64,000 bases of DNA from Candidatus Poribacteria bacterium (GCA_022394755.1 JAGFCA010000024.1:76368-140367), one strand, 5' to 3'. Shown: positions 9,896-19,885, counted from the stretch's first letter. The notes: generated from the letters alone by a model not told the origin. Translations and numbers: made by a program.

Positions 9896-11179
9896 TCAAT
9901 TTTTATCTTCTGAATTGTCCGATGTAGAGGTTGACATTGGCATCTGAATTTGTACTCTTTGAATCCTTCGTTCATCAGCCTCTAATATTCTAAAGTTTAT
10001 TCCTCTGTAGGTAAATTCTTCATTCTGTTCAGGAACTCTTCCAAGGTGGTCAACTACAAATCCACCAATTGTATCAATATTTTCTGCTTCAAGATCGGTT
10101 TCAAGTTTTTCATTTAATTCAACGAGATTTAACCTTGCGTCAACAGAGTAAACATCAGAACTAATTTGTACATATTCATCTTGTTCGTCTGCTTCATCTT
10201 CATCTTGTATTTCTCCGACAATCTCTTCAATTATATTCTCAAGAGTGATGATTCCAGCAGTGCCACCATATTCATCGACAACAATTGCAATATGCTGTTT
10301 GTGTTCACGTAATTCTCTAAACAATTCCGATATTTTTTTACTTTCAGGAGTAAAAAATGGTTGTCGATCAACAATGAGATGTTTAAGGTTTACGGGTTTA
10401 TCTTCTCCCCAACAGTCCAACATATCTTTAACATGTAGAATCCCGACAATCTGGTCAATAGTTTCTTCGTATATAGGTATACGTGTATGTCGACATTCAA
10501 TTGTAGTCTGTAAAACTTCCTCTTCAGGTGTTGAAAGATCAAGACAAACCATATCGGTCCGAGCAACCATGATTTCACGTGCAACTTTGTCAGGCAAATC
10601 CAAAATCCTTGAAATCATTTCACGGTCATCTGGTTCTAATATATTTTGACTATCTGCCACGTTATCTAGTGTTTCCAGAACTTCAGGTGATACAAGGCTA
10701 TCATGTCCTGATACACTCTTTCCACCAAAAACACGTACAAGTAGATTGACAATAAAATTCAATGGAGTCAGAATCAGAAATCCACACCAATATACTATCC
10801 TTAATGCCCGTAAGGCTTGAATAGTAGCACCACTTGGACTCCCTTGAACATAGTTCTTTGGAAATAATTCTGTAAAAACTACCACCACGAAAGTAGCAAT
10901 AACTACTTCTATTAATGGGTGTAATGGTAACTGTATAATCAGCAAGACACTTGCAACAATTAATAGAGTCTTTGCTGTGATAATAGTTATTGAATACCGT
11001 CGAGGGTACCTTAACAAGGAAGTTAACACATCATACCTTTTACCACCTTCCTCAGCAAATTCTAAAATATCAGTACGAGTTAAGCGAGTGAGAAGTGCTT
11101 CAGCAGCAGAAAATAAGGCATTTAATATTAACAATATACCCAAAAGAATAAATCTTGTAGTTATGTGTAGGTCATCCAA
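9896..11179 (-). CDS. CNNM/CorC-like membrane protein with tandem CBS domains
   Basis: This 427-residue protein has the DUF21 (CNNM) transmembrane domain (about residues 1-175, with NALFSAAEALLTRLTRTDI), two CBS domains (about 200-330, ARTDMVCLDLSTPEEEV and HIAIVVDEYGGTAGIITLEN), and a C-terminal CorC/HlyC domain (about 340-420, YSVDARLNLVELNEKL and IDTIGGFVVDHLGRVP). The family is linked to Mg2+/Co2+ homeostasis; some members were called hemolysin C. The start is uncertain: the first usable codon in frame is TTG at 11179, 13 bp after a GGAGG. The gene follows ybeY on the same strand, a frequent bacterial pairing. Confidence 0.88.
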   Translation of the reverse strand: MDDLHITTRFILLGILLILNALFSAAEALLTRLTRTDILEFAEEGGKRYDVLTSLLRYPRRYSITIITAKTLLIVASVLLIIQLPLHPLIEVVIATFVVVVFTELFPKNYVQGSPSGATIQALRALRIVYWCGFLILTPLNFIVNLLVRVFGGKSVSGHDSLVSPEVLETLDNVADSQNILEPDDREMISRILDLPDKVAREIMVARTDMVCLDLSTPEEEVLQTTIECRHTRIPIYEETIDQIVGILHVKDMLDCWGEDKPVNLKHLIVDRQPFFTPESKKISELFRELREHKQHIAIVVDEYGGTAGIITLENIIEEIVGEIQDEDEADEQDEYVQISSDVYSVDARLNLVELNEKLETDLEAENIDTIGGFVVDHLGRVPEQNEEFTYRGINFRILEADERRIQRVQIQMPMSTSTSDNSEDKN

Positions 11180-11282
11180 ACGTGAAATTACACCTCCAAT
11201 ATCATCATCTCATGTGCGATAAAACAATACTAAGAACAATTAGTCTTCTGTTATACATACAAATATATTGGATACGTACAAA

Positions 11283-11720
11283 TTAAATGTATTGAATACA
11301 TTCGATCAGATAATCTTGTTTTTCGAACATTTTTTTTGCCTCTTCATCTGTTTGATGGTCATACCCAATCAGATGAAGAATTCCATGAATTGTAAGAACT
11401 ACTACTTCTTTATTAAATGAATGAGATGCTGTATCTGCCTGTCGTTTTGCGGTATCAAGTGAAATAACAATATCCCCAAGAATATCTGGATTTAGATGTC
11501 TACTTTCTTCATCATCATGCATAGCAAAAGCTAACACATCTGTAGGTGAATCTATTCCACGATAATCACGATTTAATTCCGTAATGCGTTTATCGTTAGT
11601 TAGAAGAACACTCACTTCACAATGATCAAGATTGTGTGCTTCAAGTGTAATTCTGACAGCGTTATAAACCAATTCAATATCAATAGAGATATTATCAATA
11701 TCTTTGGTAACGTCGATCAA
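11283..11720 (-). CDS. ybeY: Endoribonuclease YbeY, rRNA maturation factor
   Basis: YbeY is a single-strand-specific metal-dependent endoribonuclease that matures 16S rRNA 3' ends and takes part in ribosome quality control. The 145-residue protein contains the Zn-binding motif HGILHLIGYDH (about residues 114-124), with the three histidines in place, and the upstream RGIDSPTDVLAFAMHD segment. It starts at TTG five bases past the phoH stop, so the two are translationally coupled or nearly so. The region beyond (TDEEAKKMFEKQ) fits the family end. It is in the usual cluster with phoH and a CorC-like gene. Confidence 0.94.
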   Translation of the reverse strand: MIDVTKDIDNISIDIELVYNAVRITLEAHNLDHCEVSVLLTNDKRITELNRDYRGIDSPTDVLAFAMHDDEESRHLNPDILGDIVISLDTAKRQADTASHSFNKEVVVLTIHGILHLIGYDHQTDEEAKKMFEKQDYLIECIQYI

Positions 11721-11725
11721 ACTCG

Positions 11726-12736
11726 TTACCCTTCTGGTTCCTTAGTTTCGGCTAATATATCTTTAACATCAGGAGACGGAGTATTTCGTTCATACGCTTC
11801 AATAATTCGTTGTACTAATTCATGACGTACGACATCAATCTTTGAAAAGTATATAAAATGAATCCCCTTAATACCGTCAAGTACATCTTGCGCGTCAGCG
11901 AGACCGGATGTTTTGTGTGTAGGTAGGTCAGTTTGCGTTATGTCGCCAGTTACGACTGCCTTTGAATCGAAGCCAAGTCGAGTAAGAAACATCTTCATCT
12001 GTTCGATGGTTGCATTCTGTGCTTCATCAAGAACGACAAATGAATTGTTGAGAGTTCTACCACGCATAAAAGCTATTGGTGCAACTTCAATTATATTCCG
12101 TTCAATATAATTATCAAGTGAATCAGGAGGCATCATATCATATAATGCATCATATAAAGGTCTAAGATAAGGGTCAACTTTGGCTGCAATATCTCCTGGT
12201 AGAAATCCGAGTCGTTCACCCGCCTCAACAGCAGGTCTTGTAAGTATAATCCGACTGACCTGTCCAGTTTTTAATGCAGATACAGCCATTGCCATAGCAA
12301 GATACGTTTTTCCTGTACCTGCAGGACCAATTCCGAAAACGAGATCGTTGGTTTTAATAGCCTCAACATATCGTTTTTGACCAGAAGTTTTTGGACGTAT
12401 TACTCCGCGTTTTGAGAAAACGGGTATAGATTCAACCGGACTTTGATCTAAAGGTTCATCGTGCTCAGACTCAGATGCACGGATAAGGTAATTAATATCC
12501 GTTGTTAGAATTCGTTCACCTTTCCGTATTCGATAGAGTAAAGATTCCAATACAGATAGGACTCTATTCACATGTTGTTGATTATCACCAAGAACAGCAA
12601 TAGAATCACTTTTTAAGACAACGCGCACATCAAAATCGTCCTCAATGATTTTAAGAAATTCATCACTATTACCAAATAATGCCTGAACTTCGGCGTTGTT
12701 CTGGATTGGAACACTCTTTATTTCTTGTTTTTCCAA
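11726..12736 (-). CDS. phoH: PhoH-like P-loop ATPase
   Basis: This 336-residue protein is a PhoH/YbeZ family ATPase that acts in RNA metabolism together with YbeY. The N-terminal part is KH-like (residues 1-110). The ATPase core has Walker A GIGPAGTGKTYLAM (about 137-150), the segment ILTRPAVEAGERLGFLPGD, and Walker B SFVVLDEAQNAT (about 232-243), followed by VVTGDITQTDLP. The start is TTG, as no ATG is available and a GGAGG lies about 12 bp upstream. It is the first gene of the phoH-ybeY-corC-like run. Cytosolic. Confidence 0.93.
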   Translation of the reverse strand: MEKQEIKSVPIQNNAEVQALFGNSDEFLKIIEDDFDVRVVLKSDSIAVLGDNQQHVNRVLSVLESLLYRIRKGERILTTDINYLIRASESEHDEPLDQSPVESIPVFSKRGVIRPKTSGQKRYVEAIKTNDLVFGIGPAGTGKTYLAMAMAVSALKTGQVSRIILTRPAVEAGERLGFLPGDIAAKVDPYLRPLYDALYDMMPPDSLDNYIERNIIEVAPIAFMRGRTLNNSFVVLDEAQNATIEQMKMFLTRLGFDSKAVVTGDITQTDLPTHKTSGLADAQDVLDGIKGIHFIYFSKIDVVRHELVQRIIEAYERNTPSPDVKDILAETKEPEG

Positions 12737-12906
12737 ATGGGGTATTTTCCTCCTACAAATATGTGTTAAGTCACACTATTCAGAATAAGATGAAGAATGT
12801 CAATATCAACGTTTGAAAAGTAGTTTTGAGTTAAGCAAACAGATAGTTCAGCTTGAAAAGACTGTCATAATTATACATAAGAATCTAATATAAAACAAGA
12901 ACTATA

Positions 12907-13533
12907 TTAAAGCCGTTCATAGAATTTTACTTCTCGAATTTTACCACCCTTCAAAGGTATAGTCGTTTCACCTCTATATATTCTGTTATGATTATTTGAA
13001 CGGGTCTGATTTTGATTATCTTCTATTCCATCTGCTGAAATACGTAAGTATAATATCTTCTGTCTGATATCAAATCTTATAACTTGGTTATTTTTGATAT
13101 CAATATTCCTATGTTGTTGTAATTGAACAAATGAATTATTCCATTGTGGGGACTTTACTTCAGAGGTATAATCCAATGCAAGTTTAGAAATTTCTGAGGC
13201 TGCATGTATCTCTACATAGGCTATATATGTTGGTTTATCCAGTTTGATTAGGGTATTTGTCTTTAATGTACCATCTATTTCCACTTGGTAATTCTTGGTG
13301 TTAGCTTGTGCTTGAAGTGAATTGGGAGCAAAATACCTCTTACGTATCTTACCTCTTGCCAGGAATGTCCCAATTGTCGATAAATCACCATCTACCATTT
13401 TGGTGTTAGAAGATGTTAAACGGGATGGTTGAACTTCCATGACAGGTGTATTCTTCAGAATAGCACATCCTTGTATAGAAGCAAACATTATTATTGCACC
13501 TAATATGAGGATATAGAATTGTCTAATTAGCAT
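12907..13533 (-). CDS. Lipoprotein, paralog of the preceding gene
   Basis: This 208-residue lipoprotein has a signal peptide with lipobox SIQGC (Cys23). It is a diverged tandem copy of the gene upstream: both share MVDG(D/N)L.T..TF, I(K)LD.PTYI.YVE, ILYL(R/Q).(S/T)ADGIEDK/N and IPLKG..I.EVKFY. The conserved order (MVDGxLxT near the N-terminus, LYLR and EVKFY near the end) is like a discoidin (F5/8 type C) jelly roll, which would make it a surface carbohydrate- or ligand-binding domain; this is inference. Its ATG overlaps the end of the upstream gene by 11 bp and has GAGG nine bases upstream, so translation is coupled. Confidence 0.75.
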   Translation of the reverse strand: MLIRQFYILILGAIIMFASIQGCAILKNTPVMEVQPSRLTSSNTKMVDGDLSTIGTFLARGKIRKRYFAPNSLQAQANTKNYQVEIDGTLKTNTLIKLDKPTYIAYVEIHAASEISKLALDYTSEVKSPQWNNSFVQLQQHRNIDIKNNQVIRFDIRQKILYLRISADGIEDNQNQTRSNNHNRIYRGETTIPLKGGKIREVKFYERL

Positions 13534-14116
13534 AGAACTTAACCTCTTTGATAGCTGCGCCTTTTAAAGGAATGTGTACACTTTTGTCCCTATCTTTTTC
13601 ACGTGTAGAATTATATTTATCTTCAATTCCATCAGCGGTCAATTGAAGATAAAGAATCTCACGGTTAATCTTGAATTTAACAGGTTTAGTTCCTTCTACA
13701 TTAAAGTGATATTTATCTCGAACGACATCAAAATTAGTTTTGAATCTTGGAGGGTCTTCATTAGTCGTAACTAACGCTATGTTTGGTATCCGTGATGCTG
13801 GATAGACTTCAACATACGAAATATAAGTTGGTGTATCAAGTTTTATTATTGCTGCTGTTCGTTTTCCAATTACACTTGTCGTATATCTTCGTTCTCTTTG
13901 TGGAAAAGGACCTGGAGATACTTTGATATTCTTATATTTTTTCTCAACATGTCCTGTTGACACAAATGTGCTAACTGTTTTTAAATTACCATCAACCATT
14001 TCAGGATTTGTATCACAACTCAGCATTGTGGAAGGTATTTCAACAATTGGCTGATTTAATACTGCACATCCAGATACTACAATAAACAGAATTGATAACA
14101 ACATTAGATGTTTCAT
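13523..14116 (-). CDS. Lipoprotein, discoidin-like layout
   Basis: This 197-residue protein has a short signal peptide with lipobox VVSGC (Cys17). After cleavage it holds one compact domain with NPEMVDGNLKTVSTF, IKLDTPTYISYVEVYPASR and a closing KEVKFYAN-like strand. The pattern is compatible with a discoidin-like sandwich, but I do not recognise a named family. AGGAGA lies just upstream of the ATG. It is the first of a tandem pair with the gene at 12907-13533, and the two overlap. The pair probably anchors to the outer membrane or faces the periplasm. Confidence 0.75.
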   Translation of the reverse strand: MKHLMLLSILFIVVSGCAVLNQPIVEIPSTMLSCDTNPEMVDGNLKTVSTFVSTGHVEKKYKNIKVSPGPFPQRERRYTTSVIGKRTAAIIKLDTPTYISYVEVYPASRIPNIALVTTNEDPPRFKTNFDVVRDKYHFNVEGTKPVKFKINREILYLQLTADGIEDKYNSTREKDRDKSVHIPLKGAAIKEVKFYAN

Positions 14117-14172
14117 TGGACTCTCCTAATTGGATTATTGTAGAGTAAATTAACAATTGTCAATATTGATTC

Positions 14173-15228
14173 TTATGGATTTAAAGATGTGGGTTCTTGT
14201 ACATCAAACTTCTCTGCAGATTCAATAAGTCTATTCCATGTCGGTTCTTCGATTGGAATTCCTTCTTTAATTCTTAATTCTCTGCTTCGCTGTTCAAAAT
14301 CTCCGGGAACGTAAATTTCCTCAGTCCCGGGTAACATGGCAGAAGACTTAACCCATTCAACAAGATGCTCAACCTCCTGCTCATAGTCAGTTAAATCAAT
14401 AAAATCCTTAATATTGATTGCAAACATGACTATACCGCTTGCACCTCGCGTTGGAGATTGACGACTACAACCTGCCCAAGATAGTCCACCTGCGATTGCA
14501 TCAATCATTACTGCCAATCCAAACCCTTTATGTCCAAATTGGAAACCTCCAAGTGGCATAACCGCAGTATCTTCTGGACGTTCACGGAATACATCAGGGT
14601 CTGTAATTGCATTACCTTCCGAATCAATCATCCAACCTTCAGGAATCGGTTCACCTCGAGCGGATTGGACAAGGAGTTTTCCTCCAGCCACTACACTGAG
14701 AGTCATATCAAGAAGTAGCGGATCTCCATTTGCACGTGGTACAGAAATAGCAATTGGATTTGGAGGTAATCTACGTGATGTACCTCCATGGGGGTGCATA
14801 AAACGTCCACCTCCATTAAGTAAAACGATTCCAATCATTCCTTCATTTGCTGCAATAGGTGGGTATTCTCCCATACGGCCTGCATGTCCACATCTATGTA
14901 AGCCGACTGCTCCGATTGTACAGGATTTTGCCTTTTCAACAGCCATCTCCATAGCCTTTCGTGCAGCCACCATACCTAACGCACCGTTAACATTTATTAC
15001 TGTTGCAGCGCCACTTTCTCTTACAATTTCCATTTTATCGACAGATGGTCCACCAGACATTCCCCCAATATAGTTTGGAGCGTTGATTACACCGTGTGAA
15101 TCATGTCCAACTAAATTAGAATCTACAACATGGTCGCTGACAATCTTTGCATCTTCCTCTGTACCACCTGCAGCACGATAGATATCGTAAACGAACTTCC
15201 TCAAAACAATGTGAGAAACAACCGGCAT
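14173..15228 (-). CDS. Ldh family (malate/L-lactate/sulfolactate-type) NAD(P) dehydrogenase
   Basis: This 351-residue protein belongs to the malate/L-lactate dehydrogenase family that is unrelated to classical LDH. The motifs seen are DHVVDSNLVGHDSHGVIN (about residues 30-47), GLHRCGHAGRMGEYP (about 111-125), PIAISVPRAN (substrate loop), LLLDMTLSVVAGGK and GFQFGHKGFGLAVMIDAIAGGLSWAG (about 228-253). Members reduce or oxidise 2-hydroxy acids, ureidoglycolate or delta1-piperideine carboxylate, so the substrate is open. The ATG has GGAG six bases upstream. It precedes the lipoprotein pair on the same strand with a 56-bp gap. Confidence 0.9.
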   Translation of the reverse strand: MPVVSHIVLRKFVYDIYRAAGGTEEDAKIVSDHVVDSNLVGHDSHGVINAPNYIGGMSGGPSVDKMEIVRESGAATVINVNGALGMVAARKAMEMAVEKAKSCTIGAVGLHRCGHAGRMGEYPPIAANEGMIGIVLLNGGGRFMHPHGGTSRRLPPNPIAISVPRANGDPLLLDMTLSVVAGGKLLVQSARGEPIPEGWMIDSEGNAITDPDVFRERPEDTAVMPLGGFQFGHKGFGLAVMIDAIAGGLSWAGCSRQSPTRGASGIVMFAINIKDFIDLTDYEQEVEHLVEWVKSSAMLPGTEEIYVPGDFEQRSRELRIKEGIPIEEPTWNRLIESAEKFDVQEPTSLNP

Positions 15229-15471
15229 AAAACGCTCCTAAACCAAAATCTCTAATAATCTTCTTCTATAAATTGATAATTGTTCGTTAATATAGAATTA
15301 AATCAAATTTCATTTCAACATTTAGTTCCCTGAGTTCCACAATATACACAAATTACATGGGTAATTGGTTTAATGTATCATATTCTTATGGATTTATCAA
15401 GGAATGCCATAGGGTAATATAAAGTTAATATCAAAAACCATTACTTCCATCCATCCTATGGTTATTTGATA

Positions 15472-18354
15472 CTATTTTAAAATTAGCATTTTTCGTGTAG
15501 CACTATATTCTCCTGCTATCAGGGTATAGAAGTACAAACCACTTGATACTAATTCACCAATATCATTTCTTCCATTCCAAAACGCAGCTTTATTTCTTGA
15601 CTGGTACACACCTGCAGAATGTCTCCCCATATCGATTTTTCGGATTAATTGACCATCAGAAGAGTGAATTTGTATAGTAACATCCGTGGGAATTGATAAT
15701 TCAAAAGGAATCCAAGTTTCTGGATTGAATGGATTTGGGTAGTTTGGTAATAAAACAGTTTTTTCAGGGATAAATGCGGCAAGGAGTTGTTCAAGGACAG
15801 ATATACCTTGTAGTATGGTAGAATCGTATGAATTTAATTTTTTTGCGTCTTGAATCCATTGTTCAACTATATTTTTAGTTATTAGTGTAGAATTGTCAGA
15901 AAACCATACAGAAGGTGAAGCGGATGATGTTGTCATTGCTGCTGCAACTAACGTAAGATCGACAATATCTACGACCTTGTCATTGTTTACATCTGCGAGA
16001 TTTTCACCTGTCTCTCCAAAATTTGCTGCAACTAAGGTTAGATCCTGTATGTTAACAACCCCATCACCATTTAGATCACCCTGTTGAAGGGATGGTTCGG
16101 TAATATATGCGGGTTGAACATGTGCATAGGTTTTATTCCCGAATCCATCAGTTAAACGTACATTGGATAATGTTATAATGGAAGGTTTAGGAGCAATAAT
16201 TTCAAATGTTATGTTTGCCAGTGGACCAAATCCAAAGCTTTCGCCAGAAAGGGAAGTGGAAGCAATTATAATAGTATTGTCATGTACTTTTGGGTCAATT
16301 GAAAATGCCCCAGAAGGAAGAAATGTTGAATTATTTGCTGTGACATACCGTAAAGCAGAATCATCAAATCTAATCATAGCTTGATAACCGGCTATGTTAT
16401 TTGCATCTTGAATATTCAAGGATAAGGTAATCTGATTACCAATGGCAGGTGATTGTATTGTAGATGGACTGAAATTAACAGTAGCATAAAAGGTTCTTGA
16501 AGGTGTAAAATTCCATAACAATACAGACCCGTCCGCACTACTGCTTGCGAGAGTATTCTGATCAGGACTTAGAGCGACACTAAGAATACCACTTGTATGT
16601 CCAGTCAGAGTCTGTATATTTTCGTCTGAAACTGTATCCCATACACGGATTGTCCGGTCATTACTTCCACTCACGAGTGTTTTTCCATCATTGCTGTAAG
16701 TCACACTCCATATAAGACCTGTGTGTCCAGTATATTTTGCCAACTCAACACCAAAGACAGTATCCCAGACACGAACAGAATTGTCGTCCCCGCCACTCGC
16801 GAGTATACCTTCTTGTGAACTAAATTCAACTGTCCTAACTATATCATCATGTCCAGTGAGAGTTTTGAGTAATTCACCTGAAGCCACATCCCATAGCCTA
16901 ATTGTTTCATCAGCACTTCCTGTTGCAAGGGTTTGTCCGTCTGAACTAAATGAAACACTTAGAACAGAATCTGTATGTTCAGTAAGTGTATAGAGTGGGT
17001 CATTAAAAGCAGTATTCCATATTTTAATTGTTCCATCCTCGCTGGCACTTGCAATTAACAGACCATCAGGACTGTATGAAATATCCCAGACCCAATCAGT
17101 ATGTCCTGAAAAAGTCTTTCTAAGTTCACCAGTAGATGCATCCCACAATTTGATAGTTCCATCGTCACTCCCACTGGCAAGTGTAGTCCCATCAGGACTA
17201 TAGTCAACAGACCATATCCAATCCTCATGTCCTACTAACATTTGTTGTTGTTCACCAGTAAAAGTATTCCATAGATGTATTGTATTATCTGCTCCCCCAG
17301 TTGCAATCGTGCTCCCATTATTACTAAATGTGACATCTAACAGATAACTTGTATACCCAGTAATGGTTTGTCTTTGTCCTCCAAAAACAGCATCCCATAA
17401 TCTTACAGTACCATCACTGCTGGCACTTGCGATTGTTCCACCACTTGCATTATATGAAACAGCAGTGACGATTCCTGTATGTCCTGTTAAGACTTGTTGA
17501 GGCTGTCCAGAAACAGCATCCCATAAAATAACAGAACCATCACTACTACTACTGGCTATTGTATTGCCACTACGGTTATATGTTACACTATATACAAACC
17601 CTTCATGTCCAATGAGTTGTTTTGTTTGAATACCGAACGCTGTATTCCAAAGAAGAATTGTTCCATCTCGACTTGCACTTGCAAGAGTAGCCTCAGTTGG
17701 ACTAAAAGCAACACTATACACTGAATCTTGATGACCAGTTAAAAGGTGTAGTTGTTCTCCTGTGGAAACATCCCATAACTGAACAGATGTATCCAAACTA
17801 CCAGAAGCGAGTGTGTCCCCATTTGGACTAAAAGCAACACTTGTAACGGCATCAAGATGACCAGTAAGTGTCTGTGGTTGTCCGCCTATTGTAGTATTCC
17901 AAATTTTTACTGTAGAGTCACTACTTCCACTGGCAAGAGTACCATCGGATCTAAATGCAAGACTTAATACTGTATCGGTATGTCCTTCCAAAGTATCTAA
18001 TAAGGCTCCAGTTGAAGTATTCCATAATCTTATCAACCCATCATCATATCCACTTGCAACTGTTTGTCCATCAGCACTAAAGGCAACAGAATAGGTTGTT
18101 TCGGTATCATCGCTGAGTAATGCTAACTCTGTATATGAGAATGTATCATACAGCCAGATCCCAACAGTACTAACTACTGCCAGTCTTGAACCATCATTAG
18201 AGTAATTTACCCCCATCAGACGTCCTTTACCAAGACGTGATTTGGCGTTTTCTGGTAGGCTGAATTGATTTGAATTTTGTGCCTGTGTTATAGATACGTT
18301 AAAGGTAGTGATTAACAAGAGTGTAATTAATATAGAACTGAACCTTCTATACAT
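15472..18354 (-). CDS. Secreted 14-blade WD40 protein with cohesin-like, dockerin and C-terminal sorting-type domains
   Basis: The ATG at 18354 is preferred over a TTG 12 bp upstream because GGAG precedes it by six bases (960 residues). After a signal peptide (residues 1-25) come 14 WD40 repeats (about 40-620), spaced about 42 residues, of the form GHT..V.SVxFSPDG.TLASGS.DGTI.LWD. Fourteen blades fit two seven-bladed propellers. A cohesin-like beta domain follows (about 626-755), then a dockerin with two Ca-binding loops (GDLNGDGVVNIQDL and ADVNNDKVVDIVDL), and a C-terminal FlgD/sorting-type domain beginning LLPNYPNPFNPETWIPFEL. The last motif is typical of Poribacteria secreted proteins. It probably acts in extracellular adhesion or scaffolding. 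Confidence 0.9.
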   Translation of the reverse strand: MYRRFSSILITLLLITTFNVSITQAQNSNQFSLPENAKSRLGKGRLMGVNYSNDGSRLAVVSTVGIWLYDTFSYTELALLSDDTETTYSVAFSADGQTVASGYDDGLIRLWNTSTGALLDTLEGHTDTVLSLAFRSDGTLASGSSDSTVKIWNTTIGGQPQTLTGHLDAVTSVAFSPNGDTLASGSLDTSVQLWDVSTGEQLHLLTGHQDSVYSVAFSPTEATLASASRDGTILLWNTAFGIQTKQLIGHEGFVYSVTYNRSGNTIASSSSDGSVILWDAVSGQPQQVLTGHTGIVTAVSYNASGGTIASASSDGTVRLWDAVFGGQRQTITGYTSYLLDVTFSNNGSTIATGGADNTIHLWNTFTGEQQQMLVGHEDWIWSVDYSPDGTTLASGSDDGTIKLWDASTGELRKTFSGHTDWVWDISYSPDGLLIASASEDGTIKIWNTAFNDPLYTLTEHTDSVLSVSFSSDGQTLATGSADETIRLWDVASGELLKTLTGHDDIVRTVEFSSQEGILASGGDDNSVRVWDTVFGVELAKYTGHTGLIWSVTYSNDGKTLVSGSNDRTIRVWDTVSDENIQTLTGHTSGILSVALSPDQNTLASSSADGSVLLWNFTPSRTFYATVNFSPSTIQSPAIGNQITLSLNIQDANNIAGYQAMIRFDDSALRYVTANNSTFLPSGAFSIDPKVHDNTIIIASTSLSGESFGFGPLANITFEIIAPKPSIITLSNVRLTDGFGNKTYAHVQPAYITEPSLQQGDLNGDGVVNIQDLTLVAANFGETGENLADVNNDKVVDIVDLTLVAAAMTTSSASPSVWFSDNSTLITKNIVEQWIQDAKKLNSYDSTILQGISVLEQLLAAFIPEKTVLLPNYPNPFNPETWIPFELSIPTDVTIQIHSSDGQLIRKIDMGRHSAGVYQSRNKAAFWNGRNDIGELVSSGLYFYTLIAGEYSATRKMLILK

Positions 18355-18984
18355 GAAATTCTCCAATCAGATTTATGATACAAAGATTATATTTTGGTAA
18401 TTCCTGAGAATATATCACCAAATGTAAAGCAAAATAGATAAGAATTGATTTGTAAGGAAATGAGGTTAATCAAGTTAATATATATTTCTATCGATATAGT
18501 GTTTGAATATGACGAATGGTAAGTCGAAAGCAAGTGATATTAACAACTGGATTATTGCCATTATTACAATAGATTACTCTTTAGAGTATAGCATAATGTA
18601 TAAGTAAAGTCAATTTATGGGGTACATTGGGAGGTGTCAATATTTTGTGACCATGCTCAATTTGGAGGAATATTAATTTTTTTGGGTTGTTTTGAGTTGA
18701 TGTACCACAGATTAAGCTGAATAGTGATACGTATAGTATAAGGTGTTAGATAACAAAAATAGATGGTTGTCACACATAGAGGTGTTCATTATTTGGCACA
18801 TTTGCGTTTGGAGAGGTAGGTTTTCTATATGGTAGTTGTCCCTTTGAAACATTTTATTTTATACCATTTCAAATTGTGCATAGAGTATTATTACCTGTAG
18901 ATTTGAGTTACCGAAACCTGAAAGAAAATACTAATTAAACCTACATCAGATAGAATACATTTCAACAAACACAATTTGAATGAT
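18355..18984. other. Intergenic spacer, 630 bp
   Basis: No open frame with a credible start and no repeat shared with other spacers is visible. It should contain the promoter of the WD40 gene on the minus strand and the 3' end of the 2OG-oxygenase transcript. An AT-rich base composition and scattered T-runs are all I see. Confidence 0.5.
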
Positions 18985-19821
18985 TTAAGACCAGACATAT
19001 ATCTCATTGTCATCAGGGGAATACCCGATAAACACTGCTAAGACGATTCTTGCTCGGGTACCTTGAACAGGCGGAACCTCATGAACACATTGTGTATTAA
19101 AAAAGTAAAGATCTCCTTGTTCTAATTCTACTTGGCAATTCTCAATATTGTTCTCTTTAGCATACTGATCGAATGTTTCTTCTGCAATATATGGTTGGAT
19201 CTCCTCATTCCAGAGACATCTGTGTAAAATAGCTTGTGTGCCTTTACCATTTTCATCGGCATTCTGTACGCAAAGTACACCGGCAAATTGGTGTTTAAAA
19301 CGATAGACTGCATAATCAGTTCTTTGTTCACGATATTTTACACTATCGATATGAGGCTTGTAGGAATGCGTTTCATAATGTACTCTGAAGATTGCAGGAC
19401 CATAAAGTGAGCCATCTGCTTCTCTTGCTACTTTTACATCCTTTCCAGGAGAAACAGCGGATAGAGAATTATATATTAAATCAACAGGATTTTCAAAACC
19501 ATCAAACAGGAACTTGAACAGATGGTGTGTTGCCTCAGCATGTGCCAAAAAATGTGATTTATCACTTCCACGATTACCCAGACTTGTGCCTATATCAATC
19601 CTGGTACGTTTATCTGCAGAATTTAGCTCATTTTCATCTCGCATTAAACCCATATAGGTAAATCTGTCAATAAGACCTTGACACTGTTCAGGAGAATAGA
19701 CATTCCTAAAAATTATTGCAGGTATTTCTGCTTGAGATAATGTATAAATAGGGTCTTGATATATCTTACAAATAGTTGCTAAGTCGGGTTCGGCAGGATT
19801 CCATTTAGAATTAATGGTCAT
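18985..19821 (-). CDS. 2-oxoglutarate/Fe(II)-dependent oxygenase-like protein
   Basis: The ATG at 19821 is chosen over one 12 bp upstream because GGAG lies six bases before it (278 residues). The double-stranded beta-helix core shows the facial-triad pattern: H-x-D in YKPHIDSVKYRE, a distal His in FFNTQCVHEVPPV, and an Arg for 2OG binding in GTRARIVLAVFIGY. The family hydroxylates or desaturates small molecules, lipids or peptides with 2OG and O2. No signal peptide, so cytosolic. Substrate is unknown. It stands 64 bp downstream of the MoxR-type gene on the same strand, and co-transcription is possible. Confidence 0.82.
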   Translation of the reverse strand: MTINSKWNPAEPDLATICKIYQDPIYTLSQAEIPAIIFRNVYSPEQCQGLIDRFTYMGLMRDENELNSADKRTRIDIGTSLGNRGSDKSHFLAHAEATHHLFKFLFDGFENPVDLIYNSLSAVSPGKDVKVAREADGSLYGPAIFRVHYETHSYKPHIDSVKYREQRTDYAVYRFKHQFAGVLCVQNADENGKGTQAILHRCLWNEEIQPYIAEETFDQYAKENNIENCQVELEQGDLYFFNTQCVHEVPPVQGTRARIVLAVFIGYSPDDNEIYVWS

Positions 19822-19885
19822 GGTTTTCTCCATGTGATATCAAATTGAATCTTGTATAATATAAATTTGAATACTGTTTCATTCG

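Noticed and set aside
10245..10649. 134-residue plus-strand frame opposite the CorC-like gene
   Set aside because: Antisense to well-conserved CBS domains and without family features.
18355..18984. Possible degraded gene in the spacer downstream of the 2OG oxygenase
   Set aside because: No stretch with recognisable protein motifs or start signals was found on either strand.
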